A stretch of 64,000 bases of DNA from Saprospiraceae bacterium (GCA_026982695.1 JALSGS010000053.1:178925-242924); one strand, 5' to 3'; positions 56,201 to 64,000 are shown, counted from the first letter of the stretch. A program made the numbers and translations. Notes: a model not told the origin generated them from the sequence alone.

Positions 56201-57719
56201 CAGGATTGGCCGCCTGCATTGTAAAGCCAAACTGGCCGTCGGCCTGAGCCTCAAACCAGAAAAAGGTGTAGTTGAGCGGGAAAGACGTACCCCAACATCC
56301 AATGTTCACCTCCGGATCTATGAAGTCGGGATCGCCTTGACCTGGCCCTACTGTAATGATAGCAGGTAAGTCACCACAGCCATTGAGCGAAAGTGCGTCT
56401 TCGCATTCAGCAGCCGAAGGAAATACCACGGGGCAATCGGCATAGTCGATCACAATATCAAAAGGCGTACAAGCCTGGGCGTTGTCCACTACGATGTAGT
56501 AAGTACCTGGGGTTTCGAGAAAAGCCGAGTTGATGGCAGGATTGCTCTGACCCAAGCCACCACCAGCCTGCGCAATACATGTAGTAGCCGCACTCGGGCA
56601 ATCGGCATAGATACCTACACCTGTAGCTTCCAAGGTGCCGCTTAGCTGTACGGAGATACATTCTTGTCCTGGAGATTCGTAGATGAACACGTAATCCTCT
56701 CCGCTGAGGTACCCCCCTCCATTGCACGGCCCTTCGTTGACCGAATTACCGGCAAGACAAGTACTCAAGCCACTCATGGCAAAAGGCAAAGTGGGGATAA
56801 GCGCGGGCTCAGCACACGAGACAATAGGAAGTATATCGCACTCCACCGGCGCACAGCTCCAAGTCATTTCGAAGCCAGCTTCGGTCACCGATCCATCCGA
56901 GGTGAATTGTAAGGTGACACAACTGCTGTTGACAGATATGTCAAAATCCGATCCTGATCCGTCAAGTGTGTATGCCTGAGGACTGCCCACATTTGGCCCT
57001 GCAAAAATATTAAGTGCATCGAAGCCACCTTCAATTGAGTAAGTATTGAAGTGCAAGCTAATGCACTCGGTATAGTCCTGGGGGCATATGGTGAGACTGA
57101 GGTTTTGCCCATTACTGTAATCGCCATCAGGGCCACCATCGTCATAAAGCGTTCCCGTACAGGTCTGCACCAAAGGAACATCACCCATATTAATTGCCGG
57201 TACATACTGAGTGATACAGAGGGTGAAGTTGCCCCAATTAGGTGTAGCTGAAGCGCTGTAGTCATTGATACGCAGAAAATAAGTAACACCTGGTGTCAGC
57301 CCCAACAAATGTAGAGAAAGGCTCTGGTCGCCAAAGTCGGAGGTAGCACATGCCACCTCCTGCAAACCATCCAACACACAATCGCCGCGATAGACGGCTA
57401 CCTGTGGCTGTACAAGCGCATTGTTCCCCACCCCCTGTAGCAGGACAGTAAAGTCCAATACGCTACCGTCTGGGGGGACGGTAAAGCTAAACCACACATC
57501 GCGTGGCACCACCCCGCTGTTAAAACATGCAGGAATGTTATAATTGGGATCACTAAACACGTTGCTCTGCGTAGCATCTACATTGGAAAAAGTATCTGTA
57601 GGGCATACAGGCACCTGCCCCAGATCAATAAGCCCGGCACAATCGTCATTGAGCGGCTGGGCATCAACGAGCACCGTAGCCCCCATAAAGGCTATCAACA
57701 AGGAAATAAGCAATTTCAT
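53202..57719 (-). CDS. Giant T9SS cargo protein with type B sorting domain
   Basis: 1505 residues from the ATG at 57717-57719 (MKLLISLLIAFMGATVLVDAQ, signal peptide). N-terminal half: three modules of the pattern 'DDC..A..I.LG..P.C..' and a CUB-like segment (CTGTLYDDGGPDGDYSNGQN, CISLHFNTYSIEGGFDALNI). From about 640 to 1410: tandem Ig/PKD-like repeats, each with 'C-x-G-x-x-V-x-L' and 'TTTYxVxA'-type motifs. C-terminus: VPNLFTPNGDGVNDQFEVLYTD, VYNRWGQLVYR, WDGIINGKQAPADVYIW, a type B sorting domain. Cell-surface protein, perhaps adhesin or polymer-binding. No PorP/SprF homologue adjacent. Confidence 0.92.
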   Translation of the reverse strand: MKLLISLLIAFMGATVLVDAQPLNDDCAGLIDLGQVPVCPTDTFSNVDATQSNVFSDPNYNIPACFNSGVVPRDVWFSFTVPPDGSVLDFTVLLQGVGNNALVQPQVAVYRGDCVLDGLQEVACATSDFGDQSLSLHLLGLTPGVTYFLRINDYSASATPNWGNFTLCITQYVPAINMGDVPLVQTCTGTLYDDGGPDGDYSNGQNLSLTICPQDYTECISLHFNTYSIEGGFDALNIFAGPNVGSPQAYTLDGSGSDFDISVNSSCVTLQFTSDGSVTEAGFEMTWSCAPVECDILPIVSCAEPALIPTLPFAMSGLSTCLAGNSVNEGPCNGGGYLSGEDYVFIYESPGQECISVQLSGTLEATGVGIYADCPSAATTCIAQAGGGLGQSNPAINSAFLETPGTYYIVVDNAQACTPFDIVIDYADCPVVFPSAAECEDALSLNGCGDLPAIITVGPGQGDPDFIDPEVNIGCWGTSFPLNYTFFWFEAQADGQFGFTMQAANPAEASDVDFQIWGPIDDIAQACTYALTHAPIRSSYAAGADPTGLADTHPVTGLAVTDTCEGAGGDDFVATLPVQQGEVYLVLVNDWGGNIITGAVAIDFSATTAGVLDAEPLEFTAGPDTVVCLGEPVQLQASGGTFYQWFPAQGLSCVYCPNPVAVVDQTTTYRVAIHSICQVDTLEVTVQMLAVDAGPDRTVCLGEDLQIVAGSEFSGIQYLWQGPAGTLSCTDCPDPTITANEAGTFTYTVTAIGSTCSFTDEMTLTVLPHPAPQFALIADTTICAGDSVALMLSAAAGQNFSWSSVPAGFSSTQPDPVVVPVQSTTYYLTAENGICPIPAYDSVTVQVVAKPEVVLIPDTVVCEGQPLMLALQPSEVDVSYVWSPSWGLSDSTALNTLALPPAGTTKYVLTASRASCTTTDTVNVDVRAIQVDLGLPDTVGHCRMDTLQLSASVFPADVQLEWVFPEPQVWIDTLGTQVILIPQESGWYFAKAMTDECIRFDSVFVGVDSLPQNMAIMPADTLICQGELVVLHSAVYEPAHFANLEFQWLPSFGQQSPDTLYHLVVQPDSTTTYLRIARNGFCVDTAEATVGVQPIVEIEVLPQGAAICPGESIQLEVTTSEPATLTWSPENSLSCSNCPNPVAIPSQTTTYMVNAEVNNCPNSASVTVEVLPQPHWVLPNDPVICLGDQVVLNQAPDTTWMYVWTSSDGTFSTTGPAPVVQPTTTTTYYLQISYPGCSPLQDSVTVFIGEDAVVDAGPDQSVCKGEVVNLMATSNLPQGQYLWLPDSLVGAQITVMPDATIRYTVQLTTPCGIVEDSVWVHLISPFSLDSAVAIPDTVYEGQGFALHGYTTPEVLAGPQYTWIDPAGELLGVTTVPILQVVAPEIEGPQVQMFFTLLVNDQYGCSGEVKIPVVVRETKIDVPNLFTPNGDGVNDQFEVLYTDAIQILDFKVYNRWGQLVYRHGTLPIWDGIINGKQAPADVYIWTLHYRFGGKEEMIKGEVTLMR

Positions 57720-57807
57720 CACTATAAATGGAATTATCGTTTTTCCGAATTGGCACCAAGTTCTATTGATCAATACAACTCGACAAAACACTAATGACAT
57801 TTTGGTA

Positions 57808-58479
57808 TCAACACGTCATTTTTATCACGCCAAGGCGGTAGTTGAGCCAAGCAGGTCGTTGCCAATCCTTGATCAGCAACCAAACAAAAAGACCACAACA
57901 TACACCCAGCACACTGCCTGCCAACACATCTTCCAGAAAGTGTTGTACCAGATATATGCGAGAAAGGCCCACTAATATGGCTAAGAACGCACAGAGCCCT
58001 TGTTGAAAACGCCCACTACCCGACCACAAAGCAGCCAGCGTAAAGAGAACAAAAGCCGACATAGTGTGTCCTGAAGGGAAAGAGGTAGCCCCCGTAAACA
58101 CATTAACACCTTCTACTAAAGGAATTACTTCATCAGGATGCATTTTCTGGAACCATGGTAAGGGACGCTCATGGCCAAACAACCACTTGAGGCTTACGCT
58201 CAAAATAGCTACAACTATAGCAGCCAATGGCAAAGATACAAGAGCCCGAAAGTGCCGAAACGCCAAAAAAGCTGCCACTAACAGGTATCCCAGGGGCTCA
58301 CCTAGTTTCGTACCCCAAATAAACAATTGATCTGCCCAGCTACTTCTGTGGTGGGCAAAAAACAAAATCTCATCACCTCTTGCTGACACCAAGTAAACAA
58401 CAAAGCTCACTACCCAAAAAGTAGCTACTACTGTAAAGAACCACCGGCGCTTTCGAATTATCAAACAAATCGACTGCAT
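57808..58479 (-). CDS. PAP2-family phosphatase
   Basis: Membrane phosphatase, probably acting on a lipid phosphate such as undecaprenyl pyrophosphate or phosphatidate. 223 residues from the ATG at 58477-58479. Six hydrophobic helices. The three catalytic motifs are intact: KWLFGHERP, PSGH (SFPSGHTMSAF) and SRIYLVQHFLEDV. It begins 84 bases... downstream on the minus strand of nothing obvious, i.e. it stands alone between the type B cargo and an unknown gene. Confidence 0.9.
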   Translation of the reverse strand: MQSICLIIRKRRWFFTVVATFWVVSFVVYLVSARGDEILFFAHHRSSWADQLFIWGTKLGEPLGYLLVAAFLAFRHFRALVSLPLAAIVVAILSVSLKWLFGHERPLPWFQKMHPDEVIPLVEGVNVFTGATSFPSGHTMSAFVLFTLAALWSGSGRFQQGLCAFLAILVGLSRIYLVQHFLEDVLAGSVLGVCCGLFVWLLIKDWQRPAWLNYRLGVIKMTC

Positions 58480-58705
58480 AGCTGTAGACAATCACATAGC
58501 AGAGAATAGCGTGAATATACACAGCTATACTTTCCACTATAAATCCAAACTTGATGACAAGAAAAAAGGCAAGGGCGTAAACCTTGCCAAAGGTTAAAAA
58601 AAGCTAATGGTAATTTTTTGCCTCCAAAAAGTCATACCTTAAAATAGTCAGAAATCCGAGCACTTATCTCCTCACCAATAACGATAGATGTACATTTGAA
58701 TAAAC

Positions 58706-59179
58706 TCAGTTAACAAGGTGCCAGGCATTTTCTCGCTGGCGACGTAACCACTGCTGCAACCCCGGATCGTAGTACAACAAGCGCAATGATTGCGCAATAG
58801 CTATTGCAGGATCAGTTACCGAATCAATAGATATGCGCAACATACCTTGGCAGTTATCCAAATCTAAAGGCAATGTAGTCACTATCACACCTGATTGTCT
58901 ACACACCCACTTTAGTGGCTCATATTCCAGCGCCAGCCAAATGTTGGAAGGCAAATGCATGGCTTGCGCTCTTGTCACATATGCCTGTCTGAGTGTAGCA
59001 GGCAAATTGTAACCCAAATGGTCTTTTTCCCAATCAGCTATCTCACCTACCCAACGCACAAAAAGTCGACGGCGACGTGCCAACGTGAGTGAATGAAAAA
59101 ACATCTGGATAGCCTTATATGCAATGCCATTACGCTCGGACGTACATCCCAATACAACGCTCAATACTGTTTCTCTCAT
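58706..59179 (-). CDS. Protein of unknown function
   Basis: 157 residues from the ATG at 59177-59179 (MRETVLSVVLGCTSERNGIA); a TTG-initiated reading to 59206 is unlikely. Basic N-terminal half (TLARRRRLFVRWVGEIADWEK) and a beta-containing C-terminal half (RQSGVIVTTLPLDLDNCQGML). No signal peptide, no catalytic motif recognised. It is divergent from the gene at 59624 across an A/T-rich gap. Confidence 0.65.
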   Translation of the reverse strand: MRETVLSVVLGCTSERNGIAYKAIQMFFHSLTLARRRRLFVRWVGEIADWEKDHLGYNLPATLRQAYVTRAQAMHLPSNIWLALEYEPLKWVCRQSGVIVTTLPLDLDNCQGMLRISIDSVTDPAIAIAQSLRLLYYDPGLQQWLRRQRENAWHLVN

Positions 59180-59623
59180 AGGACAATGTGAATGTATGTA
59201 TGACAATATTATTAATTAATAAAAGCAGCGGTTCACAAATGTTACTGAAACTAGGCAGAAAAACATCACCCCACCCCAAAGGACAGAGGTGTCAATAATG
59301 TAGATGGGATTATAACTTGTCAGGAGAGAAAAGTACCAATTACAAGACACAACAATTAAAAAAACATTAATTTAATTAAATAAACATTCAACAAACTCGT
59401 GACACCAAATATGCCAAAGCTTGGAATAATACTACAATACAAAAAACAATAAATAACTAATAATCAATCAAATAAGAAAATAAAAACAAAATAAATCATT
59501 ACAATTTTCCAGAAATGATAAAGGTGCCCAAATCAAGCAATCGAAACACATTGTAGTACAGTGAGTTCACTTTTTCGTTTTAAAAAAACACAAAAAGTTT
59601 CATATTGCGTCAAAATTTGTCCT
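59180..59623. other. A/T-rich intergenic region between divergent genes
   Basis: About 70% A/T by eye, strongly purine/A-biased on the plus strand from 59340 to 59510, against roughly 50% in the flanks. No gene, repeat array or tRNA is visible. It contains a short A/T palindrome (about 59377-59392). No clear TAnnTTTG promoter was found for either gene. A GTG at 59561 opens the frame of the next gene early, but the composition there is not coding-like. Confidence 0.5.
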
Positions 59624-60160
59624 ATGATGGATGAATTCGCCATGTACTTGCAAGATGAGCCCTTTAGTGATCCTTTTGAGCTAAGTCATACTACTGGCGC
59701 AAATCCGGCAGGTAAACAAGCATTGCCCCAAGAACAGAGATCCAACGAATATGCATCGCATGCAGCCACTGAGGCACATTCTGCATTCACTCCTATCCGA
59801 GAGCATTTTCCCGAAGCTGGGAGCAAATATCTAGGTGGTACTTGTGATGGTTACGTATATCGCACTATTTTTCGCGGTCGCACATTGTCACACAGCTATG
59901 AGATGGTCGTATCTTTTTTGCAAGAACATGGATACGGCGATATACCACTACCTGCCGATGCCGATGAGCTGTTGTTATTTCGCTTGCCTACACGCAACCG
60001 TCAGATCTTGATGTTCGAAGACAACGGCTATGTCCACAATCCCATAAAAATTCTCTTTCCCATCCATGCTCGGCAGGTACGTCCGCGTACGCTCATTCTC
60101 GAGTTGTACAATGAACAGGCCCCCAAGCATCTATTGCGCTTTCACAGAAAGATCGAATAG
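59624..60160 (+). CDS. Cytosolic protein of unknown function preceding the helicase-like gene
   Basis: 178 residues from ATG 59624 (a second ATG follows directly). The first 60 residues are low-complexity, polar and probably disordered (Ser/Thr/Ala/Glu-rich). The C-terminal 110 residues are compact (SKYLGGTCDGYVYRTIFRGRTLSHSYEMVVSF is the start region) with strands such as RPRTLILELYNEQAP and end in RFHRKIE. No domain recognised, no signal peptide. It is followed by 159 bases and then the long helicase-like gene on the same strand; a functional pair is possible but only inferred from proximity. Confidence 0.7.
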   Translation: MMDEFAMYLQDEPFSDPFELSHTTGANPAGKQALPQEQRSNEYASHAATEAHSAFTPIREHFPEAGSKYLGGTCDGYVYRTIFRGRTLSHSYEMVVSFLQEHGYGDIPLPADADELLLFRLPTRNRQILMFEDNGYVHNPIKILFPIHARQVRPRTLILELYNEQAPKHLLRFHRKIE

Positions 60161-60244
60161 CTAATGCGCAAGATAGTTGGCAGCGCTCCGTGCTCTTGAC
60201 ACAATTGCAAGGACATTTGCCATGTAGCTGGATAGACGTAGCTG

Positions 60245-60315
60245 TGTCGCGTCGTTTAGTGGCTCACACATTAGCTTTGTTTTTTGCTACCTTTGATAAG
60301 CCCAACGACGCGACA
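60245..60315 (+). repeat. 12-bp inverted repeat spanning the promoter region of the helicase-like gene
   Basis: TGTCGCGTCGTT at 60245-60256 and its perfect reverse complement AACGACGCGACA at 60304-60315, separated by 47 bases; the right arm ends 4 bases before the start codon at 60320. Two -7-like boxes, TAGCTTTG (60272-60279) and TACCTTTG (60288-60295), lie between the arms. The geometry suits an operator pair or an mRNA hairpin that hides the translation start. Confidence 0.6.
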
Positions 60316-60319
60316 TACT

Positions 60320-63300
60320 ATGAGAATAGAAAAACTACATCCAGATAGTTGGCTCAACGTCATGCCGTTTTTCACCAAACACATTATCGATTGGGCACAA
60401 TGGTCCGATGCCACACTACTGCTTGACCGACTATTGGCGGGTCAGTTGCAGCAACACATTGTTGCCAATGAGACTCAAGACAAACACTTATCGGCCATTT
60501 ACTTTGCGGGAAAGAACCATCGGCGCTTGGCAGGGATACACAGCATTGCGGTGGGTTACCCTTTTATACTCACTTCCCACCAACGCGAGATGGTCGTAGC
60601 TCCTCTGTGCTTTTGGCAACTCAAGCTTGAGCCCGGCCCACTGGCTGCCCATTGGGTCATGACGCGATCGGCACAAATGCCCGTATTGTGGAACCACTTC
60701 TTACTAGATCAAATACAACGCAGCTACGGACTATTGCTACCTGCTTCGCTCAAAGAGAAAGCTGCACTTGGGCAACTACACATACCCCAGTTGTACCGAT
60801 GGATCGACGAGTTGTGTACCCTGAGTGGATGGCACAATGGCATGGATGACCACAAACTCGCCCCCTTTCCTGGTGTAGCCCAGTTAGGCGAGCAAACTCA
60901 AAAAGGTACGGTATGGCCTACAGCACTCTTGGGCCACTTCCCGCCGCCACTCCACCTCCCTGCACGCCCGCGTCCTGATGAGGCATTTGCGCCTGAGTCC
61001 ATGGCTCCTGTAGATTACTTTCCAGTACGAGTAGCACTTACGCCCTCTCAGGCCAGTGCCATGCAGCTCAGTACGTGTACTTCAGTCAGTGCCATCCGAT
61101 GTACGCACTATGAGCAACGCCTGGAATGGATTGTAGCTATGGTAGCCCGTTACTTTACGGCAGGCAAGCGCTGCATGGTCGTTTCAGATCGCGCCAGCAC
61201 ATTGCGCCGTATTCAGGAACGACTTAACGATTTAGGTTTTGGCCCTACTACTGTGCTACTTACCGACCCGTGGAACGATCATCACCTACTTCGCGACACA
61301 GCCCGCATTGTGCTACAAGGAGCTAACTCGGACAGATATTCGCCACCTTCGGCTCAGCAATTAGCTACTGCCACTCAAACGGCTCACCGACTTAAGCATA
61401 TACAAAATTCCTATGGTGCCCTACGCCGCCCCATCTTCGGCTCAGCACATTGGACGGATGCTGTAGGCCTATTTTTAAAATATCAGCGCCAAGGGGGAAA
61501 AGAGCTCCTCAATCCACTTTTAGATCCTAAGCCCTTTGCCTTTACCCAAGAAGAATTTGAGTTACTATTCGACTCCTTACAAACGGGCTATAAGTTGTTT
61601 CAGCCTGTGGGCGACTTACACCATCCCTTGACCCAACTACATCCGCGTTTTTTTACCGAGCTGGACCGAGCCGCTGCTCAACAGTTGGTTGTTCGCCTGC
61701 TCCTCTCATTTGCCAAAAGGCTTCATGAATTGCTATGGGCTTATGTGTGCCTTATGGATGAATGGATCGATCAGCTACAACACTACTATCAGCACAAAGC
61801 TTTTGATCTATCCAAGCGCCTTGAAAATCTCCAACAACAACTGATCGAATTGCGCCAAGCATTTGGGCAGGCTTACGCCAAAAAGAGTGGCCTTGCCACC
61901 CTGACAGCCCAGGGAAAGGAACGCAAGGCTGCGCAAAAAGAATTGTTGGCACAATACAGCTCATTGATAGAAAGCTGGCCAGAATGGCCGGAACTGAAGT
62001 TGGACGTACCCAAGAGGGTAAAAAGCATCGCTACATTGGAGCGCGTGTTGCCATTATTCATAGACAAGCTAGCACAGTGGCGCCAAGGCATTCCGGTGTT
62101 GGTCCACGAACAGCTAAAAAGGCTCAGTAGCCAGCACATCCTCTCCACCGACGAGGCTTTTGGCCAACGAGTAAGGGATCTGGAGCAAACGCTGGATGAA
62201 TTGTTAGAACAACTCAATGCGAGCAAGCTACTAGCACAGCCCGTCACGCATCAAATGCTCACCATACCCCAAAAACGCACGTTCATCGAACAGTTGGCCG
62301 AGCGCTTCGACACCTTGCAACATGCCATGCGCGACTTTGCCGATTTTCACCCTTGGCAGCGCCATTACTTGCTCATGCCACCTCAAGCCCAAAAGGTGTT
62401 GGCCATCCTGATACGTCTTAAACCCAAGGACCCTACAGCGGTTTTTGCCAGTTGGTATCTACATCAAGTTTTGAGCCGACGCCAACACCCCGACTTGCCC
62501 GAGGACATGCATCCACTAGAGGCAGTTTCTTCACACGAGGAAAGACAAGCCCAAAAGGTATGGCAACAATATGCCTTGTGGCGTTGGCAGCAACAGTGGC
62601 ACCAAGCATTAAAAGCGCTCAGAGCACAGAACAAAACCTTATACCAACACCTCACCACTAAACGCCCACCACCACAAGTGCCTTCGCTCGAACAACAACT
62701 GACTCAGGGGCAGCACTTCTGGCCTACACTCTTCCCCATTGCATTATTAACGCCTGCAGTGGCAATCACTTGGCGACAAGCTATCCCCCAGCAACCAGTA
62801 GCTGATTTGCTCCTCATCGATGAGGCCAACCGCATGCCTGCAGCTCAAGGTGCCTATATGCGCTCTTTGGCACACCAGATCGTAGCTACGGGCAGTCCAC
62901 ACTACCTCACCTATCAGACCAGTGTATTGCAATGGCTCGAAGAGCACGAACGCCCATTTTACCACATCGTGCCCGATCAACTCAAATACTTTACGCCGTG
63001 GTATGAACCACCTCAGCATTGGCATGTCATTCATGCAGAAGGGCGCTACGATAGCCAAAGCCACACTAACGCATCCGAAGCTATACAAGTAACCCGCCAA
63101 CTGCTCAAGATCAAGACAGGCACACAGCGTACCTTCCCCTCAGTAGGCGTTGTATGCCTTACCAAAGCACAACGCAACCTGGTATATAGCCACATATTAC
63201 AAATCAAACAACAGCATCAACAAGGCGCTGACAAACTCGAACAACTCGAACGCAATGGCCTACTAGTGCTTACGCCAGATGAACTACATGGCCAACAGTT

Positions 63301-64000
63301 CGACCTATTATTGATAAGTGTCACTTATGGCCAAGTCAATGTCCAAGGTGGAGTGACACGTCATCTAGGGCTACTCGACGAGCCAGAGCAAGTTGAAGCA
63401 CTACATCTAATTGCAAGACGACAGGCGCAATCCATTGTATGGATACACAGCATTCCCTCTGCGCGCATCCAGCACATGAGCCGAAGTGAAGAAGCGCCTG
63501 GGCAACGCTTGCTGGCTCAATTGATCTTATTGGCCCAAGCTATACACTTGCAACACCGCAATCGCGCCATTGAGATAGCCAAAGAAATCGGCCTTCCCCT
63601 GCCTTGGCAAAAGTACACCTCGCCTTTTGTGACCGAAGTAGCTCAGCTAATGCGAGATTACCTCTCACCCGAACGGATACAATTAGCACGGCGAAGTGAC
63701 GATCTCGTCCTTGACCTGCTCATACAACCAGCCCATGCTATAGGTAAACCCTTGGCATTGGTCCCTGATGCATTTTTAGCTCATACTCCTATGACGGCAC
63801 CTGAATGGGAGCGCCACCAATGGCAACAACTCCAGAAAAAGCAATGGAGCCCGCTGCCCCTATGGAGCTTGCGTTGGTGGAAGGACTACAAGTCAGAAGC
63901 CCGCAAATTAGCCAGTGCGATTATCAAGCGCGACCAACAAGCACTCAAGCCCACTGTATCGCCTACTGCCATAGCCCAAAAAGAGAAAGAGAAAGAGAAA
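60320..64000 (+). CDS. DUF4011 / superfamily 1 helicase-like / MTES_1575-type protein with degenerate Walker A, partial at right edge
   Basis: Open for 1227 codons from ATG 60320 with no stop. Residues 60-141 match the DUF4011 domain that precedes certain SF1 helicases (APLCFWQLKLEP then LWNHFLLDQIQRSYGLLLP). A helicase core follows: Q-motif-like LTPSQASAM (240-248), GKRCMVVSD (282-290), Walker B LLLIDEAN (830-837), motif III-like ATGSPHYL (856-863), IV-like GVVCLTKAQRN (943-953), V-like DELHGQQFDLLLIS (about 987-1000). The Walker A slot (260-267) reads RCTHYEQR, lacking GxGK[ST]. Helical region 440-800. C-terminal segment 1128-1200 follows an MTES_1575-type nuclease, but the expected ExDG is LVPDAF (1147-1152). 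Possibly a catalytically dead, structural or regulatory form. Ends in a Lys-Glu repeat at the edge. Confidence 0.85.
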   Translation, partial: MRIEKLHPDSWLNVMPFFTKHIIDWAQWSDATLLLDRLLAGQLQQHIVANETQDKHLSAIYFAGKNHRRLAGIHSIAVGYPFILTSHQREMVVAPLCFWQLKLEPGPLAAHWVMTRSAQMPVLWNHFLLDQIQRSYGLLLPASLKEKAALGQLHIPQLYRWIDELCTLSGWHNGMDDHKLAPFPGVAQLGEQTQKGTVWPTALLGHFPPPLHLPARPRPDEAFAPESMAPVDYFPVRVALTPSQASAMQLSTCTSVSAIRCTHYEQRLEWIVAMVARYFTAGKRCMVVSDRASTLRRIQERLNDLGFGPTTVLLTDPWNDHHLLRDTARIVLQGANSDRYSPPSAQQLATATQTAHRLKHIQNSYGALRRPIFGSAHWTDAVGLFLKYQRQGGKELLNPLLDPKPFAFTQEEFELLFDSLQTGYKLFQPVGDLHHPLTQLHPRFFTELDRAAAQQLVVRLLLSFAKRLHELLWAYVCLMDEWIDQLQHYYQHKAFDLSKRLENLQQQLIELRQAFGQAYAKKSGLATLTAQGKERKAAQKELLAQYSSLIESWPEWPELKLDVPKRVKSIATLERVLPLFIDKLAQWRQGIPVLVHEQLKRLSSQHILSTDEAFGQRVRDLEQTLDELLEQLNASKLLAQPVTHQMLTIPQKRTFIEQLAERFDTLQHAMRDFADFHPWQRHYLLMPPQAQKVLAILIRLKPKDPTAVFASWYLHQVLSRRQHPDLPEDMHPLEAVSSHEERQAQKVWQQYALWRWQQQWHQALKALRAQNKTLYQHLTTKRPPPQVPSLEQQLTQGQHFWPTLFPIALLTPAVAITWRQAIPQQPVADLLLIDEANRMPAAQGAYMRSLAHQIVATGSPHYLTYQTSVLQWLEEHERPFYHIVPDQLKYFTPWYEPPQHWHVIHAEGRYDSQSHTNASEAIQVTRQLLKIKTGTQRTFPSVGVVCLTKAQRNLVYSHILQIKQQHQQGADKLEQLERNGLLVLTPDELHGQQFDLLLISVTYGQVNVQGGVTRHLGLLDEPEQVEALHLIARRQAQSIVWIHSIPSARIQHMSRSEEAPGQRLLAQLILLAQAIHLQHRNRAIEIAKEIGLPLPWQKYTSPFVTEVAQLMRDYLSPERIQLARRSDDLVLDLLIQPAHAIGKPLALVPDAFLAHTPMTAPEWERHQWQQLQKKQWSPLPLWSLRWWKDYKSEARKLASAIIKRDQQALKPTVSPTAIAQKEKEKEK

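Noticed and set aside
59180..59623. Possible replication origin or attachment site in the A/T-rich gap
   Set aside because: No DnaA-box cluster, no direct repeats and no integrase or tRNA nearby; simple regulatory DNA is enough to explain it.

Overview
The window reads as chromosomal DNA of a Bacteroidota bacterium, most plausibly from the Saprospiria/Saprospiraceae side of the phylum. By eye the base composition is near 50% GC. The evidence is two giant proteins with the 'gliding motility' (type B) sorting tail of the type IX secretion system (T9SS), two cargo proteins with the type A tail, a TonB-dependent receptor with a carboxypeptidase-regulatory-like N-terminus, a fused SecDF, an S46 dipeptidyl-peptidase, NhaD-type antiport, and promoters of the Bacteroidota TTTG/TAnnTTTG type. 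I see no rRNA, tRNA, CRISPR array, transposase or integrase. The genus cannot be fixed from this sequence.

Layout. 1-2684: TonB receptor cut by the left edge, with a long structured leader. 3414-9123: a helical protein of unknown function converging on a minus-strand cluster dusB - cca - rimO - 4-TM protein - msrB lipoprotein (tRNA and ribosome maturation plus methionine sulfoxide repair). 9346-16174: NhaD antiporter and a small lipoprotein; then minus-strand pyrE - M42 aminopeptidase - UbiA-like - secreted M43 metalloprotease, divergent from a NUDIX protein and a small exported protein. 16250-23391: giant T9SS type B cargo and secDF. 23672-30025: BON-LysM protein, a 2-hydroxyacid dehydrogenase, envelope proteins of unknown role, rimM, a crotonase and a CMP-sugar synthetase-like protein. 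30280-38743: lipoproteins, a NadR-like kinase, a 5'-nucleotidase and smc. 38984-45496: SprB-like repeat adhesin followed by an ECF sigma factor operon whose second gene looks like an anti-sigma segment fused to an outer-membrane barrel. 45597-53099: yidD, hemB, a second ECF sigma factor, an S46 peptidase with a DPP11-type specificity residue, holA and an M20 peptidase. 53202-59179: second giant type B cargo, a PAP2 phosphatase and an unknown protein. 59180-64000: an A/T-rich gap, a small unknown protein, and a very long gene running off the right edge.

How it fits together. Most genes are housekeeping or envelope functions in short co-directional runs. The secretion theme is strong (SecDF, four T9SS cargo proteins, YidD), but no T9SS core component (Por/Gld/Spr) lies here. 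The most unusual locus is the right-edge gene at 60320. It has the order expected of a DUF4011 / superfamily 1 helicase / MTES_1575-type nuclease protein, but its Walker A motif is replaced and its nuclease motif is eroded. It is preceded by a 12-bp inverted repeat ending just before the start codon. A second unusual signal is a 13-base word, TTTGCCGAAAGGC, found six times exactly in coding and non-coding DNA, in different reading frames and on both strands.
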